Assembly (NCBI GenBank): GCA_022315425.1
Contig: JAIUPT010000028.1
Span: 248,001-312,000 of the forward strand
Length of the DNA stretch: 64,000 nucleotides
Direction of reading: 5' to 3'
DNA from: Pseudevernia furfuracea
Lineage: Eukaryota; Ascomycota; Lecanoromycetes; Lecanorales; Parmeliaceae
Below the pieces are notes generated by a model, which did not search any database, was not told where the DNA came from, and was given only the letters and a program-made list of their open reading frames with translations. Below, in pieces: positions 45,280 through 56,741 of the stretch (position 1 is its first letter; each line of letters opens with the position of its first letter). A program made the position numbers and the translations under genes.

Positions 45280-48200
45280 ATGTCAAACCATTTTTCTGCT
45301 TCGAAAAACTCCTCACCTCCTAATTTGGTGAGGTCTTTTAGGGCAGCCTCTGACAGCAAACATGTTCCGAGCACAACATCCAAGGCGAAGCCAAAGGCGA
45401 TAACGGGTCCGGCGCTCGCTCAGCGTGATGGGGCAGACACGATTTCTCAGCCAATTGCAGATAGTCCCCGTTACCAGAATGGCCATTCTCATACTTCGGG
45501 CAGTAATGGCGTGCTCGATGATTATGAGGGAAGCGACCCAAACACCCCGCGCCTTCCTCCCACAAGATTAGGCAATACCGATCTTGAGGATATTCCACGT
45601 GAAGCCGCGGTATCGTTAGACCTCTCAGATCAACCATCTAAGAGCTTGCTCTCATCTCAATTAGACTCCAAAGGTTATCTATATCCTTCCTCTGGAGCAT
45701 CAGCTAGCATCTTCTCAAGCTCTCTTTCAGAACCGAACACACAGACTTCCGACAATCCATCACCAAGTAACCACAAAGTGCCGGTATCTTCATACAGTCA
45801 AGACAGGTCGCACATCAAATCTTGGCTGGAAAGGTCTCAGCAAGCTTACACCCTTCCCCTTACTAAAGAGACTACACCACTACCATACATAACCCGCACC
45901 AAGTCACACGGAATTGCAAGCAGTACACGGATGTCGGGAACATGGGGTCAAGAGGGGGCACAAATGCCGGTTGGGCCAGGCCGCGAGCGTCCAACGACCG
46001 CGGGCGCAAGAGAGGAAGCATTTTCTGAGGAGAATAGGAACCGCAGTTCGAGCCGTAGTAGTCAAGGCCGCGTCGAGAAGAGAATCGAGGCTACCATGGC
46101 AGATGCTGAGCCGTCCTCGCACGCCAGAAGCCGGAAATCAAGCCATGTCCTTGGTCTATTCAAAGAAAACAAATCTTCTCATGACATCAAAAAGGGCCAA
46201 GAGAGACAGAGAACAACTTCGGATAACTCTATCGATGCTTTCTCGGGTGGGGCCGGTATACAAGCAGATGAAGCCTTCAGATCAGGACACGAAAGTCGAC
46301 CAGCCTTCAGCGGGACCTATGACAGAGACGAAGTTTCGGAGACCATTGAAGAGCCTCTCGCAACGCGCTTTTCGCAGGAACAGGGACGTACCCAGCCGAA
46401 TAAACAGCCTCAATTACACCAGCAGTTATCACAAACATCTTCGACCGTGAAATCCAGCGCCAACGGCCTGGAAGAGTCTCGAAGTGACACAGACCTCCCT
46501 GTAGACAATTTGAGACCGGCAGTGGTAAAAGGGCAAGAACAGGCTGAGGGTGTACCTGAACACAGAATGCCTCCGCGACTTCTTGAAGAAATCAGGAATT
46601 GTCACAACCTTACTACGCCGTTCCATGACAAATTTAGGTCTACTCAACCCAAGTCTACAGGCACCAACCTCGTGTCGAAAGACAAACAGACTACTGATCG
46701 ATACCAGGAGGTCCAAATGCCTAGAGAAAAGAACTTAGGCAACGCAGATCTACCAAAGTTGACGGGAGAGCCAGAGAACGAGGACGAGGAGTCTGAGCAC
46801 ATCTCATCAGCTCTCTATTATCCACACGAGGCACCTTCGCCAGACGCCTTGGAGGACATCAGTATTGATGATGCGAGGAAATGCAAAGATGCCAAATTAG
46901 AAACACAGCCGGATCTGCCGGATCCAGCGTTACCTATTATCTGTGAGGATGAAAAAGCCGAAGATGTTGACATAGCACTACAAGTCCACAATAAGAATCG
47001 CTATTTGCATGGAGATTTACATCGCCCATCCTCTACAGAGCCGGATGCCGATAGGTGCTCAGAGACAGGGTTCTCATCAGCTTCAGATTCAGAGTACGAG
47101 TCTATAGACGAGACCAAAGGATTGACTGTACATGAAAACCCCAGTCTGACAGATGACGCCGAGGCAACACCAAGAGCGTCGCCAAAAACTAGGCAGTCTT
47201 ATTTGCTATCCCGGTCTCGAAAGGCCCATCGCGGCCCCAAAGCCCCTTTAGGCGCGGTCGAACTGAAACCCTACAATCATCAAGTAGGGGGCCATACAAC
47301 AGTCTTTCGCTTCTCGAAACGTGCAGTCTGCAAACAGCTCACCAATAGAGAAAATGAGTTCTACGAAGTCATCGAACGTCAACACCCTGATCTGTTGAGG
47401 TTTCTACCAAGGTACGTTCTTTGATGATTCCTCATCCGATCCATGCAAATTCGAAGGCCGAGAAATCGAGAAAATTTGGGGATGCGCAGCCTTTCCTTTC
47501 GCAAACTCTGATTGATGTCATTTGCTAATTGCGTTGATTAGGTACATCGGAGTCCTCAATGTGACTTACCGAAAAGCGCCCAAGACTAAGAAGGCAAGTG
47601 CGGAAGGCGAAGTGGCTTCAGCAAAGGGTGCCGTCAAGCCATTGCCCGGACTTGAGCGTGATGGGCCTGATACAGGCCTAGCTTCTTCGGACGGAAATCA
47701 CAACCAGCTTCACCCGGGATCCAAGCTTCAAGATTCCGAGGAGCCGCCTCGAACCGTGAGTCGCTCACAGCAGATTGGACCCGTCCCTCAGGTCATCTTT
47801 GCAAACAATCGACACATCATCCCCGAAGATATGTATCCACTCCCGTCACGTACTAGTGGGTTGAATAGTGGAGTATCTACCAGCGGCCACAATCCGTACA
47901 TTAACCAGAATGCTCCAGGTGGACAGGGCGATGATTCCGGGTCAGGTGAGCCAGCCAACGGACAAGAAGCCAGACCATCGCTTCACAAGCACAATGCTAG
48001 CTGGGGCGCTACTACGGTGAACATTGATTTGCAGGCGCAAATCCTTCGCGAGGTCTTTGGGCCCCCGATTCGTCGCCGACCTCGAAGCGGACAGGGAAAG
48101 TTGCAGAGAGTGAGCGAAGAAAGCGACCATAGACGGCCGACTACCAGGAGAACGTCGATCCTTAGCCCAACACATGACAAGAGCCAAGATGGACTAAATA

Positions 48201-49513
48201 CCAAGGAACTCAACACAGGTTCGAAGTCTGAGGTGACGCCAGAGGCAGGCGCCGAGGGCCAGTCTCAGTCTCAGCAAAGTCATGATGACTTGGTCCGTCA
48301 GAGTCAGCCAAATGATGCCAATACGGATAACCCTCAGACAGGTCTAGCAGTAAATGGGGAGTCAAACGGCATACCAACATCTGAGTCCCGACTAATCAAA
48401 CGACGGCGTTCGGATGTCAATTTGCGCCGCAAGGGCAACATGGACAGTAATGAGCGAAGTGAATTGGAGTATTATGAAGACGATGGATACGGGGGTGATG
48501 AAGAGGATAGGATGTTTGCCATGGACATGGAAGTTCCGTCCGCGGCTGGGGCTCTAGCGAAGAGAGAACGTCCAATTTATACCGGCCCTCAAACTTCGGC
48601 TAAGTCCAGTAATGGTCAAGGTCAGAACACATCAACTGCTGCCAAGGGATCTCTCCTTAACCCTAACAGTTCTTCTGAGATGGAGAGGCTTTCTGCGACG
48701 CCGTCTAACCCTAAGCAAGCTCAGCTCCAGCCGGATGAGAGAGTCCAGCATTTTCTGTTGCTCGAAGACCTAACATCTGGTATGGATAAACCTTGCGTGC
48801 TAGACCTGAAGATGGGCACTCGGCAGTACGGCATCGATGCCGATGAGAAGAAGAAAAAGTCCCAGCGGCGGAAATGTAAGTCGACTACTTCACAGCAGCT
48901 TGGCGTCCGTCTTTGTGGTATGCAGGTGTGGAACGTGAAAGAGCAGTCCTATCTTTTCGAGGACAAATACTTCGGACGAGACCTAAAAGCTGGTGATGAA
49001 TTTCAAGCCGCTCTTACTCGCTTCTTGCATGATGGGCTTTCCTATACAAGCGTCTCCACACATATTGCAGTTCTATTGGAGAAGATTTCCAAGCTTGAGA
49101 ACATTATACGGGACCTTCCTGGCTATCGCTTTTACTCTAGTAGTCTACTGATGCTCTATGATGGCGGTGCCAAAGGGAGTCCCGAATCAGCAAAGACCGG
49201 ACGAACTGTTATGGGGGACACTCAGAAAAAGGGAAAATCGAGCATCAACATCAAGATCGTCGACTTTGCCAACTGCGTTACTGCCGAAGATGAATTGCCC
49301 GAGAGTGTACCATGCCCACCTCACGATCCTGATGGAATTGACAGGGGCTACTTGCGAGGGTTGCGTTCGCTGAGGATGTACTTGCAGCGCATCTATGAAG
49401 ATGCCAAGCGTCAAGAGGACGCGGAAATGGGCAGCCCAGAGAGTTCGACTACCATGCCATCAGCCTGGAAGGTTGCTGACCCTGCCGAAGATCAGGGTTA
49501 CGTGAGCATTTAA
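45280..49513 (+). CDS. kcs1: inositol hexakisphosphate kinase Kcs1
   Basis: Kcs1 phosphorylates IP6 to the pyrophosphate 5-IP7, a regulator of phosphate homeostasis, vacuole form and stress responses. Two exons, 45280-47411 and 47542-49513, with a 130-bp intron, encode 1367 residues. The N-terminal 660 residues are low-complexity, Ser- and charge-rich. The catalytic fold starts at LKPYNHQVGGHTTVFRFS and RENEFYEVIERQHPDLLRF, passes the exon junction at RYIGVLNVTYR, and after a very long disordered insertion resumes at HFLLLEDLTSGMDKPCVLD. That leads into the family signature PxxxDxKxG (PCVLDLKMGTRQYG). It ends with YRFYSSSLLMLYDGG and the metal-binding motif IKIVDFANC. A nuclear-type basic stretch (KRRRSD) lies in the insertion. 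The large size is typical of filamentous fungi. Confidence 0.95.
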
Positions 49514-49871
49514 GGATCACAGGGGGACTCGATACATTGGCTTAGGACCATTGATAGGTCTTGGTTGATGCTTTTGCTCGGAACAGGTTTCGTTGGTGGC
49601 AGACTATACCCTAACTGCGTTGCTACAGCAAGCATTCCTATTCATCTTCACTGTAACTAGCTTTACCATCATGCAATAAAGAATTACTACTTTATGACCG
49701 AGTCATGTGTATCCGAATTAACGCTAGTACTAGCGCGTATCACCCACGGCTAATTTGCCAGACTGCGGCGATCAGGCGGAGATGCGTCGGACAGGCTGGG
49801 TAACGAAAAAGGAAAACAACTCCTCCATAAACCCCCCTTCTCGCTCACAGTGACAATGAGCAGAATCAACC
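49514..49871. other. intergenic, Kcs1 3' flank and Mch1 promoter
   Basis: About 360 bp between tandem genes. CAATAAAG near 49674 may be a polyadenylation signal for Kcs1. Confidence 0.4.
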
Positions 49872-51623
49872 ATGCCCTCTCGCAGCTCCAGTCGCCCTTC
49901 CGCCCAGCACATCGACAAGCTCGACTTCGACTCCCACCGACGCACCCCAACCTCCCATGACTCCCTCCAATCCTCCGGCCCCTCAGGCCACCTTCTCCGG
50001 GACGACGAATCCTTTTTCAGCAACATAGTCGACGGTGTCATCGAGCGTGACCGCCGGAAAATGCGCCGCCATGTGCTCAAATACGCAAGCTTTGCGAGTG
50101 CCATCATCAGCTGTCTATGCGCGGGCAGCATTACGGCATACTCATTGTACGGACCGTTGTTCCTGAAGCATCTGAGATACACCCAGTTCCAGGTCAACGC
50201 GGTGAGCACGACGGCGGAGCTGGCCATGTACTTGCCCGTGCCGCTGTTTGGGTATCTTTGCGACCGGTATAATCCGAGACCGCTGTCCCTTGCAGCGGCG
50301 GTGTTCTTTGGGGTTGGGTATCTGCTCGCTGCGTTGACGTACCGTGCTGGACCGCCGAGGAGTGAGGGAGGGTGGCCCTTTGCAATCATGGTTCTTGCTT
50401 TTGTGGGCGTGGGAATGGGTACGAGCTGCATGTATTTGACTGCTGTGACCACTTGCGCGAAGAATTTTGGCAGGGGGAAACATAAGGGGTTGGCGCTGGC
50501 GATGCCGATTGCGGCCTTTGGGCTGAGTGGAATGTGGCAAAGTCAGGTTGGTAGTCATTTCTTCGCTCGGAAAGAGGATGAGAGGAACGGTGATGTGGAT
50601 GTGTTCCGATACTTTCTGTTCCTGGCAGCGCTACTATTTGCCGTGGGCCTGGTGGGAGCGATCGGATTGAGGGTTGTGGGAGAGGGAGAGATGATTGATG
50701 ATGCCGTGGACGAGATGGAGAGGAGTGGATTGTTGGACAACAGCCCATTTCTCCAGCGCTCCCTGCTGCACGACGGCGAGCATCCAAACGGCAACGGCTA
50801 CGGCACGCTTTCACCACACCACCGCGACGCAGAGGCCTCCTCTCTGGCCTCAAAACCTCACGACTCTGACACCGCCCTCAAGAAGACCATGCTCTTGAAT
50901 ACAGAAACCCGCATCTTCCTCAGCGATCCCACAATGTGGCTCCTCGCTGCCGGCTTCTTCCTAACCACGGGCCCAGGCGAAGCCTTCATCAACAACCTTG
51001 GCACTATAATACACACTCTATACCCACCGTCCGCCTCAATACCCCCATCGAACTCGCCCGCAACACACGTCTCCATCGTCGCCTTTACCTCAACCCTCGC
51101 GAGACTGCTGACGGGCACACTGAGCGACCTCCTCGCTCCCACTACCACCCACTCCGACGTCGGAGCGACCAAAAAGACCTTCACAGTCTCGCGAATGTCG
51201 TTCCTCTTAACTAGCACCCTCCTCTTCTCCCTCGGCCAACTCCTCCTCGCCACCACGGCCGTCCAATCGCACCCACCCCTCTTCCCCCTCGTCTCCGCCC
51301 TTGTCGGCCTCGGCTACGGCGCCATCTTCTCCCTTTCCCCAATCATAGTCTCCGTCGTCTGGGGCGTGCAGAACTTCGGCACGAACTGGGGGATCGTGGC
51401 CGTGGTGCCGGCCGCGGGGGCGGCGATATGGGGCGCCGTTTATTCGGGGGTGTACCAAGCTGGGGTGGGGAGATCGCAGATCATGGGCGAGGAGGAGCAG
51501 ATGTGCTATGGGATGAAGTGCTATCGGACTACGTTTTGGGCCATGGCGGTTGCGAGTTGGGTGGCTGTGGGGTTGTGGGCGTGGGCGTGGAGGAGGTGGC
51601 GGGCGAGGGCTATTGCGGTTTAG
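49872..51623 (+). CDS. mch1: MFS transporter, Mch1/nodulin-like type
   Basis: This single-exon frame encodes 583 residues of a major facilitator protein resembling yeast Mch1, a monocarboxylate-transporter homologue whose substrate is unknown. A hydrophilic Ser-rich N-terminus of about 65 residues precedes the first membrane span (YASFASAIISCLCAGSITAY). The characteristic start of the family, YSLYGPLFLKHLRYTQFQVN, follows. The loop GYLCDRYNPRPLS matches the MFS loop 2-3 signature. A charged cytoplasmic loop (residues about 275-340) separates the two six-helix halves, and the second half begins FLSDPTMWLLAAGFFLTTGPG. The C-terminus is short and basic. Location is probably vacuolar or plasma membrane. 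Confidence 0.87.
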   Translation: MPSRSSSRPSAQHIDKLDFDSHRRTPTSHDSLQSSGPSGHLLRDDESFFSNIVDGVIERDRRKMRRHVLKYASFASAIISCLCAGSITAYSLYGPLFLKHLRYTQFQVNAVSTTAELAMYLPVPLFGYLCDRYNPRPLSLAAAVFFGVGYLLAALTYRAGPPRSEGGWPFAIMVLAFVGVGMGTSCMYLTAVTTCAKNFGRGKHKGLALAMPIAAFGLSGMWQSQVGSHFFARKEDERNGDVDVFRYFLFLAALLFAVGLVGAIGLRVVGEGEMIDDAVDEMERSGLLDNSPFLQRSLLHDGEHPNGNGYGTLSPHHRDAEASSLASKPHDSDTALKKTMLLNTETRIFLSDPTMWLLAAGFFLTTGPGEAFINNLGTIIHTLYPPSASIPPSNSPATHVSIVAFTSTLARLLTGTLSDLLAPTTTHSDVGATKKTFTVSRMSFLLTSTLLFSLGQLLLATTAVQSHPPLFPLVSALVGLGYGAIFSLSPIIVSVVWGVQNFGTNWGIVAVVPAAGAAIWGAVYSGVYQAGVGRSQIMGEEEQMCYGMKCYRTTFWAMAVASWVAVGLWAWAWRRWRARAIAV

Positions 51624-51981
51624 AGCGTTGGGCGACTGGGGTTGTTGGGGTTTGTGATTTGGTGCGTGGGGAGGAGTGGGATTGGGGTTGCATCTGACGA
51701 GTTGGCATTCAAAGCGGGCATAGCGGCATAATTTGGGTTTGAAGGATTGGTGTACGTGAATTCCTGGACGGGACTTGGAGATGGATCAGACTGTAAGAGT
51801 GTTGGCAGAAGCACAGTCGTTCGTTTCTAACCTGGGTACGCTGGGGTATCTCTATCGCAGCACTCGCTCGCTAGATGCCGAGGAATATACACAACCCCTT
51901 CCAACACCAGTACTCCTCTTTTGTAGCCCAAGATTTCGAATGCACCTCTGATGGTCTAACATATGACCACGGCTTCGAACA
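51624..51981. other. convergent intergenic region
   Basis: 3' flanks of the Mch1-like gene and the Ser/Pro-rich protein gene. The first part is G-rich. Nothing is coding. Confidence 0.45.
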
Positions 51982-54612
51982 TCATGCACTTCCCTTCAAA
52001 GTACTTCTACGATTCCCAGACTCCCGCTTTCTGCTCGCGTTACCCTCCTTCCTCGCCTCGGCTTCTACATCCCAGTATCCCAAAAAGCTTCCGGCTCCCT
52101 CAATTGCGGCATTTAAATCCCACGTGTTATCCTGCCTCTGTCCATCTCCACCGGCATCATCGAACCCAAAAGGTTCAAGCGGGAGACTGATGTCATAGTC
52201 TGGGATATCTTCCTGCTGCTGGCCATCTTGTTGGTATAAGCTTGTCTCCGTTAATGTTCCATTTGGCAAAATGGAGAAAGACGTCAGAGATGATTGAGGC
52301 TTGGAATTGGTGGTGGGATGGGAGAGTGGGATTGGCGGGGGCGACTTCTCAGGGGGTGGCGAGGGTGTCGGAGATGGTGATGTAGACATGCCGGGGGAGT
52401 GGGTATGGAACGCGGCAATGGTCGGAGATTCGGGTGAGAGGATTGGGACCTGAAGTGGAGATCTTACCTTCTTTTCCTTTGTAGGACAAGGAACGAGGCT
52501 GGTGCGCCTTTCGACAGCTGGAGGACGCTTCTTGACAGTCGTGACAGCGAAAGGTGAAATAGCGTCTACCATCGCTTGGGTACTCATTGGCTCTTCATCA
52601 TCGCTGTCGGAAGATTTAGAAAGGTGAGCATTAGCAACTTCGGTCTTGCGACGGCCATGAGCTCTTGGCGTGATTTCTTTCTTACTGGACCCGAAACCCG
52701 TGGGGCTAGACTCTCTTTTCTTGGGGCGGCGGGGCGTGAGCGCCGAGACGACATCGGCCTGGAACGAGCGTTGAGCCTTTGACACTGCAGCCTGTGTAGA
52801 CAGGTTGAGATACGAATCGGCTTCGTCAAAGCTGGGAATTTTCGATGATTGCTTATCGGTCTCTAAGAGGGTTGTGGACGGTCCTGAGGGCGCTTGTGCA
52901 AGGGGAGGATGTGCGATTGGATCTGTCTGAGCTTCTGGGAAGACGATCGAATTTCGTGACCGGTTGCCATTGGTGAGAGACCGAGCCGAAGACTTGGTAG
53001 ACGTCCTGAGGAGGGAAGGAGGATCATTCGACGAAGGCTTGTCTTGATGTTTCATCTCAATCTTGCCTGGTTCGGCTACAGACGAGCTTGAGCTAGGCTT
53101 TGAGGACGTCCGCGCTGGAGCAACTCTAGCCCCACCCGATGGGGTGAACGTGAGTCTCCTCAGTGCTTTTCTATTCTTCTTTAAGCTTTTCGTCTCGGGG
53201 CCTTCATTGGCAGGACTGGACGATTTGGAGGATGCGAAAGATTTAGGGGTTGTCTTCTCTTGAGCAGCCTCGAGTGCTTCAGCAAATGCGCTACTCCCCG
53301 ATGAAGACGGCGAATCATATCTTAGTCTTGCTTGAGGCTGTTCGGGTGCATCGACGAAAGGAGCTCTTTGTGGTGATATAGACGTTGACGTTCCCTTCCT
53401 AGCATAGCGGTATCGGAACTCGGGCTGATAAGTAGATGGTGGCACGGCGTGCGGAGAAGTCTTCGCCTTTGGCGACTTTGCAGCTCGAAGGGCTGCACTG
53501 CTAGCGGCATCATTTGCTATGACAGCTTCTGACACATAGGGTGCCAATCGACTAGAGATATTTTTCATGTTGCGCTCGATTGCCCGCGCCACTGCTTCTT
53601 GAGACAATGTCTTTGCTTGAAGCTGTCCGTCTTCTACTTCTGCCCGTCTAACAGCTTGTTGGGAGAGTCGTTTGACCTCATCATACCCATGTCTCGTGGT
53701 GATATCTGCTTTGGAGAGGCTTCTTTCCCTGACATTGGAGGGCACGTCAATGTCCGGGACTATTGCGCCTGGAGGTAGGTCGATCGTGGCAGGCTGGATT
53801 GTTTCCACGTGGGCTTCCTCGCTCGCCGCTGACATCGTATCTGTGTTTGTACTCCCAATATTAAGTGCGTTTGCCTTGCTTCGTAAAAAGCCCTTTGGGT
53901 AGTCAGAACGGGGAGGTAAGGTTATCGCTCGACCTGAATGTTCGGGGTGCGGAGAAGACGGTGCATACGACTTGCTCCGGGGTTTGGCTGCTGGAGTTGG
54001 CGTAGAAGACCGCGTAACATCCCTTAAGCGTGCTTGCGGGTAAGCCTTATTCGTCTTGAGCCAGTGGTTCCAATCCCTTTCGGGTGCAGCGACTCCGCAG
54101 TCAACGTTTCTCTGGCTCCCATGATAGCCATGCGGTTCGTCAAGCTCTCCATGCCGTCTCCGTTTGGCCATAGGCTCCTCTTGTACGGACGTCTCTGTGG
54201 CCAATGGTGCTCCGTTATCTGAGCCGTAATCGAGCGATCCGTAGCCAGATACCCCAACGGATCGCCTTTTTGCCGTGCTTGGGCCTACCTCTACCTGTGA
54301 ATGCATCGGGAAGGCCTCCGTTCCCGCCTCGGGGAAACGCCTAATATCATCGACCCCATACTTTCTTTTCTTGCTCGCCCAAGGGTTGACCCATCCCTTC
54401 TCGAAAGGCCCTCTCAATGCCGCACTTTGTATGAATAGCGGTCTCCCGTCCAAGTATTGCCGGCCCTGGATCTCAACTCGTAATCTCTTCTTTTGACGCT
54501 CATCTGGTATTGCTTCTTCATCTGATCCTGGGTATAGAATCTCTTCGGGTGGGGTATACAAGGGCTCATAAACGAGAGGTGACGTGGGTCGTTTCATGAA
54601 CGTTTGGACCAT
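51982..54612 (-). CDS. large Ser/Pro-rich low-complexity protein
   Basis: A single exon encodes 876 residues (ATG at 54612, or the in-frame ATG at 54597). The N-terminus is conserved-looking: SPLVYEPLYTPPEEILYPGS, then basic patches (KKRLRVEIQGRQYLDGRPLF) and GPFEKGWVNPWASKKRKYG. The middle is disordered, rich in Ser, Pro, Thr and charged residues, with several basic patches that could act as nuclear signals. The C-terminus is acidic and ordered again: DYDISLPLEPFGFDDAGG and ELGYWDVE-like FLGYWDVEAEARKEG. I recognise no domain. It looks like a fungus-specific nuclear protein of unknown function. Confidence 0.75.
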   Translation of the reverse strand: MVQTFMKRPTSPLVYEPLYTPPEEILYPGSDEEAIPDERQKKRLRVEIQGRQYLDGRPLFIQSAALRGPFEKGWVNPWASKKRKYGVDDIRRFPEAGTEAFPMHSQVEVGPSTAKRRSVGVSGYGSLDYGSDNGAPLATETSVQEEPMAKRRRHGELDEPHGYHGSQRNVDCGVAAPERDWNHWLKTNKAYPQARLRDVTRSSTPTPAAKPRSKSYAPSSPHPEHSGRAITLPPRSDYPKGFLRSKANALNIGSTNTDTMSAASEEAHVETIQPATIDLPPGAIVPDIDVPSNVRERSLSKADITTRHGYDEVKRLSQQAVRRAEVEDGQLQAKTLSQEAVARAIERNMKNISSRLAPYVSEAVIANDAASSAALRAAKSPKAKTSPHAVPPSTYQPEFRYRYARKGTSTSISPQRAPFVDAPEQPQARLRYDSPSSSGSSAFAEALEAAQEKTTPKSFASSKSSSPANEGPETKSLKKNRKALRRLTFTPSGGARVAPARTSSKPSSSSSVAEPGKIEMKHQDKPSSNDPPSLLRTSTKSSARSLTNGNRSRNSIVFPEAQTDPIAHPPLAQAPSGPSTTLLETDKQSSKIPSFDEADSYLNLSTQAAVSKAQRSFQADVVSALTPRRPKKRESSPTGFGSSKKEITPRAHGRRKTEVANAHLSKSSDSDDEEPMSTQAMVDAISPFAVTTVKKRPPAVERRTSLVPCPTKEKKVRSPLQVPILSPESPTIAAFHTHSPGMSTSPSPTPSPPPEKSPPPIPLSHPTTNSKPQSSLTSFSILPNGTLTETSLYQQDGQQQEDIPDYDISLPLEPFGFDDAGGDGQRQDNTWDLNAAIEGAGSFLGYWDVEAEARKEGNASRKRESGNRRSTLKGSA

Positions 54613-55044
54613 GGCAGCGTGGGAGAGTGTATTAGAGGGTCACGTGAGGCGAGAGCAGGGAATGAGCTCTGCATTCGCTTTCAGTATGGAGGGCTCAGAT
54701 TCATGTTTTGAAAATCACCATCCGATGTGCAGAAGGAGCCATGATCAGCCTTCAGGAAGAGTCGAAGAGTTGGTAGCTCACATTGCACCATACAACACCT
54801 TGCCACGGGGCGCTTGCCTGTTGCTGTCGTGACGGTGTCGCGTAAGATTTTGGCGCTTAATGCAACCACTCTAAGGTAGGTAGGTACTAGTACCTAATCT
54901 CAGGAGTCAGCCCTACGGTCAATACAAATGCATCCACATAGATTTTCCACATCTCCTGCTACTTAGTTTGCTTTGAGAATTTGCTGGAGCCCAAACTGTT
55001 CAAGTACTGCTTGATTCGGTTTTTACTCACTGTTTAGCATCGAA
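54613..55044. other. intergenic, nothing recognised
   Basis: Promoter of the Ser/Pro-rich protein gene and flank of a small frame. Nothing else is seen. Confidence 0.4.
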
Positions 55045-55188
55045 ATGTCAGGCTCGGTGCCAGAAGGAGTGGCAGTGAAGACGGTCCAAGTAACCATCGA
55101 CGAGGAGCTTCTTGCGCTGTATGACGCTTTTTCTGAAACGGATTGTTCACCGGGCGACATACTATTGCGGATTGATACTCTTGTTTGA
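55045..55188 (+). CDS. small acidic open reading frame
   Basis: A 47-codon frame begins ATG TCA GGC and reads MSGSVPEGVAVKTVQVTIDE, then LLALYDAFSETDCSPGDILL. It is acidic and protein-like but very short. It may be a separate small gene, or an orphaned first exon of the F-box relic 110 bp downstream, although no in-frame splice connects them. Confidence 0.3.
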   Translation: MSGSVPEGVAVKTVQVTIDEELLALYDAFSETDCSPGDILLRIDTLV

Positions 55189-55302
55189 CGTGAAATCGAA
55201 AGGCTTTCAACTTCTCCAATTGTCACTTTTTATCTGACACTTTGCCTGGCTCTCGCTGCAGAACAAGATTGTGCTCCGAAGGTGACCCTTGAATCCGATG
55301 CG

Positions 55303-56611
55303 ATGCAACTCATCCATCTCCCCTTAGAGTTATGGGGCTCGGTCTGCCAATGGCTTAGAAAGGACGATATTAGGAGCACACGCCTAACCTGCAGGCTTTT
55401 CAACGAGGTAGCATCCCCGTTCTTATTAAAATGGGCATGGCTGTCTTCAAGTTCCGAGGACCAGAGGACTATGACAGCCATTTCGCTACCTCAATTTTCA
55501 GCAAGTATGTCAAGGAGATATACTACGATGGCACTATATACAACCAAGAGCTACTCAACGTTCTCAACGATGACAGGTGTCGTAGGAAATATGTACGCAA
55601 TTTCCTAAAAAACAAATCTAGGATCATATGGCCCAAGAACGCGATACGATATGCTATTTCCCAGTATAAGGCGAGATTTAAAGAACAGATTGAGCTCCAA
55701 GCCTACGGAGGAGCGCACCTGAGCGGTCATCAGATGACCCTCCACCCAATCTTGGATTTCTCATTGATACCGCGAAAGAAAGCTACAAAGTAACGGGTCG
55801 GCTAGCTATCGATACCTTTGACAGATATTTGGCTGCGGATCTCCTTTGCCTTCTCCGCGCTCTCCAACGCATGCCAAGTGTGAGGAAACTTGGCATCTCT
55901 GACGGTCAATGGTCAGAGTCTGTATACTGGTGGGACGATTGCCGAGAATACGCTACATTTTGCGATCTTAACAATAAATCCAATGTCATTCATTCAGGGG
56001 AAGTTCGAGGTCGGCGGACAGTGCAAATTCATCCACAGCCCTGGCCTCATAATGCTGGTTGATATGTCGCTTCGGGGCACTCTGAACCATGGCATCGTGG
56101 CTTTGACGTACTCACACAAGCAAAATCAATGTTGAACCTAAAGCAGCTTGGGTTCTTTGCCATTGATAGTGCAGGTGAGTTAGGTTTATGTATTTCACAC
56201 ACAGTTTTGAGATGACCAACACAGAGCTGATACACACATGCAACGCTGTCGACATCTCGCAACTATCAATTTGCACATCGACACGTAAAATAGTAATTCT
56301 CTGTGGAATTGGACCAAGATGTTGGGCGGCAACATTGCTCTAATGCTCAATTCCGCCAAGAGCCCAAAGTCATGAAAGGTGCCTTTCGAAGCTTGAGTGT
56401 ACTGGCTCTGACCGACCTTTGTATTTTCAACCCGATCAGCGGCAGCGGATTCCTATCAATGCAAGACTACTGGCATATTGAGAATTCTGCGAAAATCAAT
56501 CGCTTCCTGGCTTCTGGTGGAGACGCGTGGTTTGCCAATAACGAACTTGAGTATGACCAGCAGCAGCAGCAGCAACAATGGCTCGAGGCGCAGCGGGAGA
56601 ACGAGCGGTAA
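55303..56611 (+). pseudogene. F-box protein relic
   Basis: The ATG at 55303 begins MQLIHLPLELWGSVCQWLRK followed by DDIRSTRLTCRLFNEVASPF, a typical fungal F-box, the motif that binds Skp1 in SCF ubiquitin ligases. The continuation lies in other frames. FKFRGPEDYDSHFATS and KYVKEIYYDGTIYNQEL are in a second frame from about 55425. TAKESYKVTGRLAIDTFD and DLLCLLRALQRMPSVRKLG are in a third from about 55740. A further frame near 56370-56611 reads MKGAFRSLSVLALTDLCIFN and DYWHIENSAKINRFLA. At least two changes fall where no intron fits, so the gene is probably inactivated. The region ends in a Gln run. Confidence 0.6.
56558..56578 (+). repeat. CAG/CAA microsatellite
   Basis: Five CAG and two CAA codons in a row would encode seven glutamines at the C-terminal end of the F-box relic. 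Confidence 0.85.
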
Positions 56612-56741
56612 GATTGAGAATGGGTGTTTGCTGGTTGGGGACATTAGTGGAGGTCTTCGGGCTGATGGCAACAACGTCACATCACGCCAGGTGTGTATAT
56701 TAAACCCAGAACGACTTGCTACCATAGTAGAAGACCATCTA

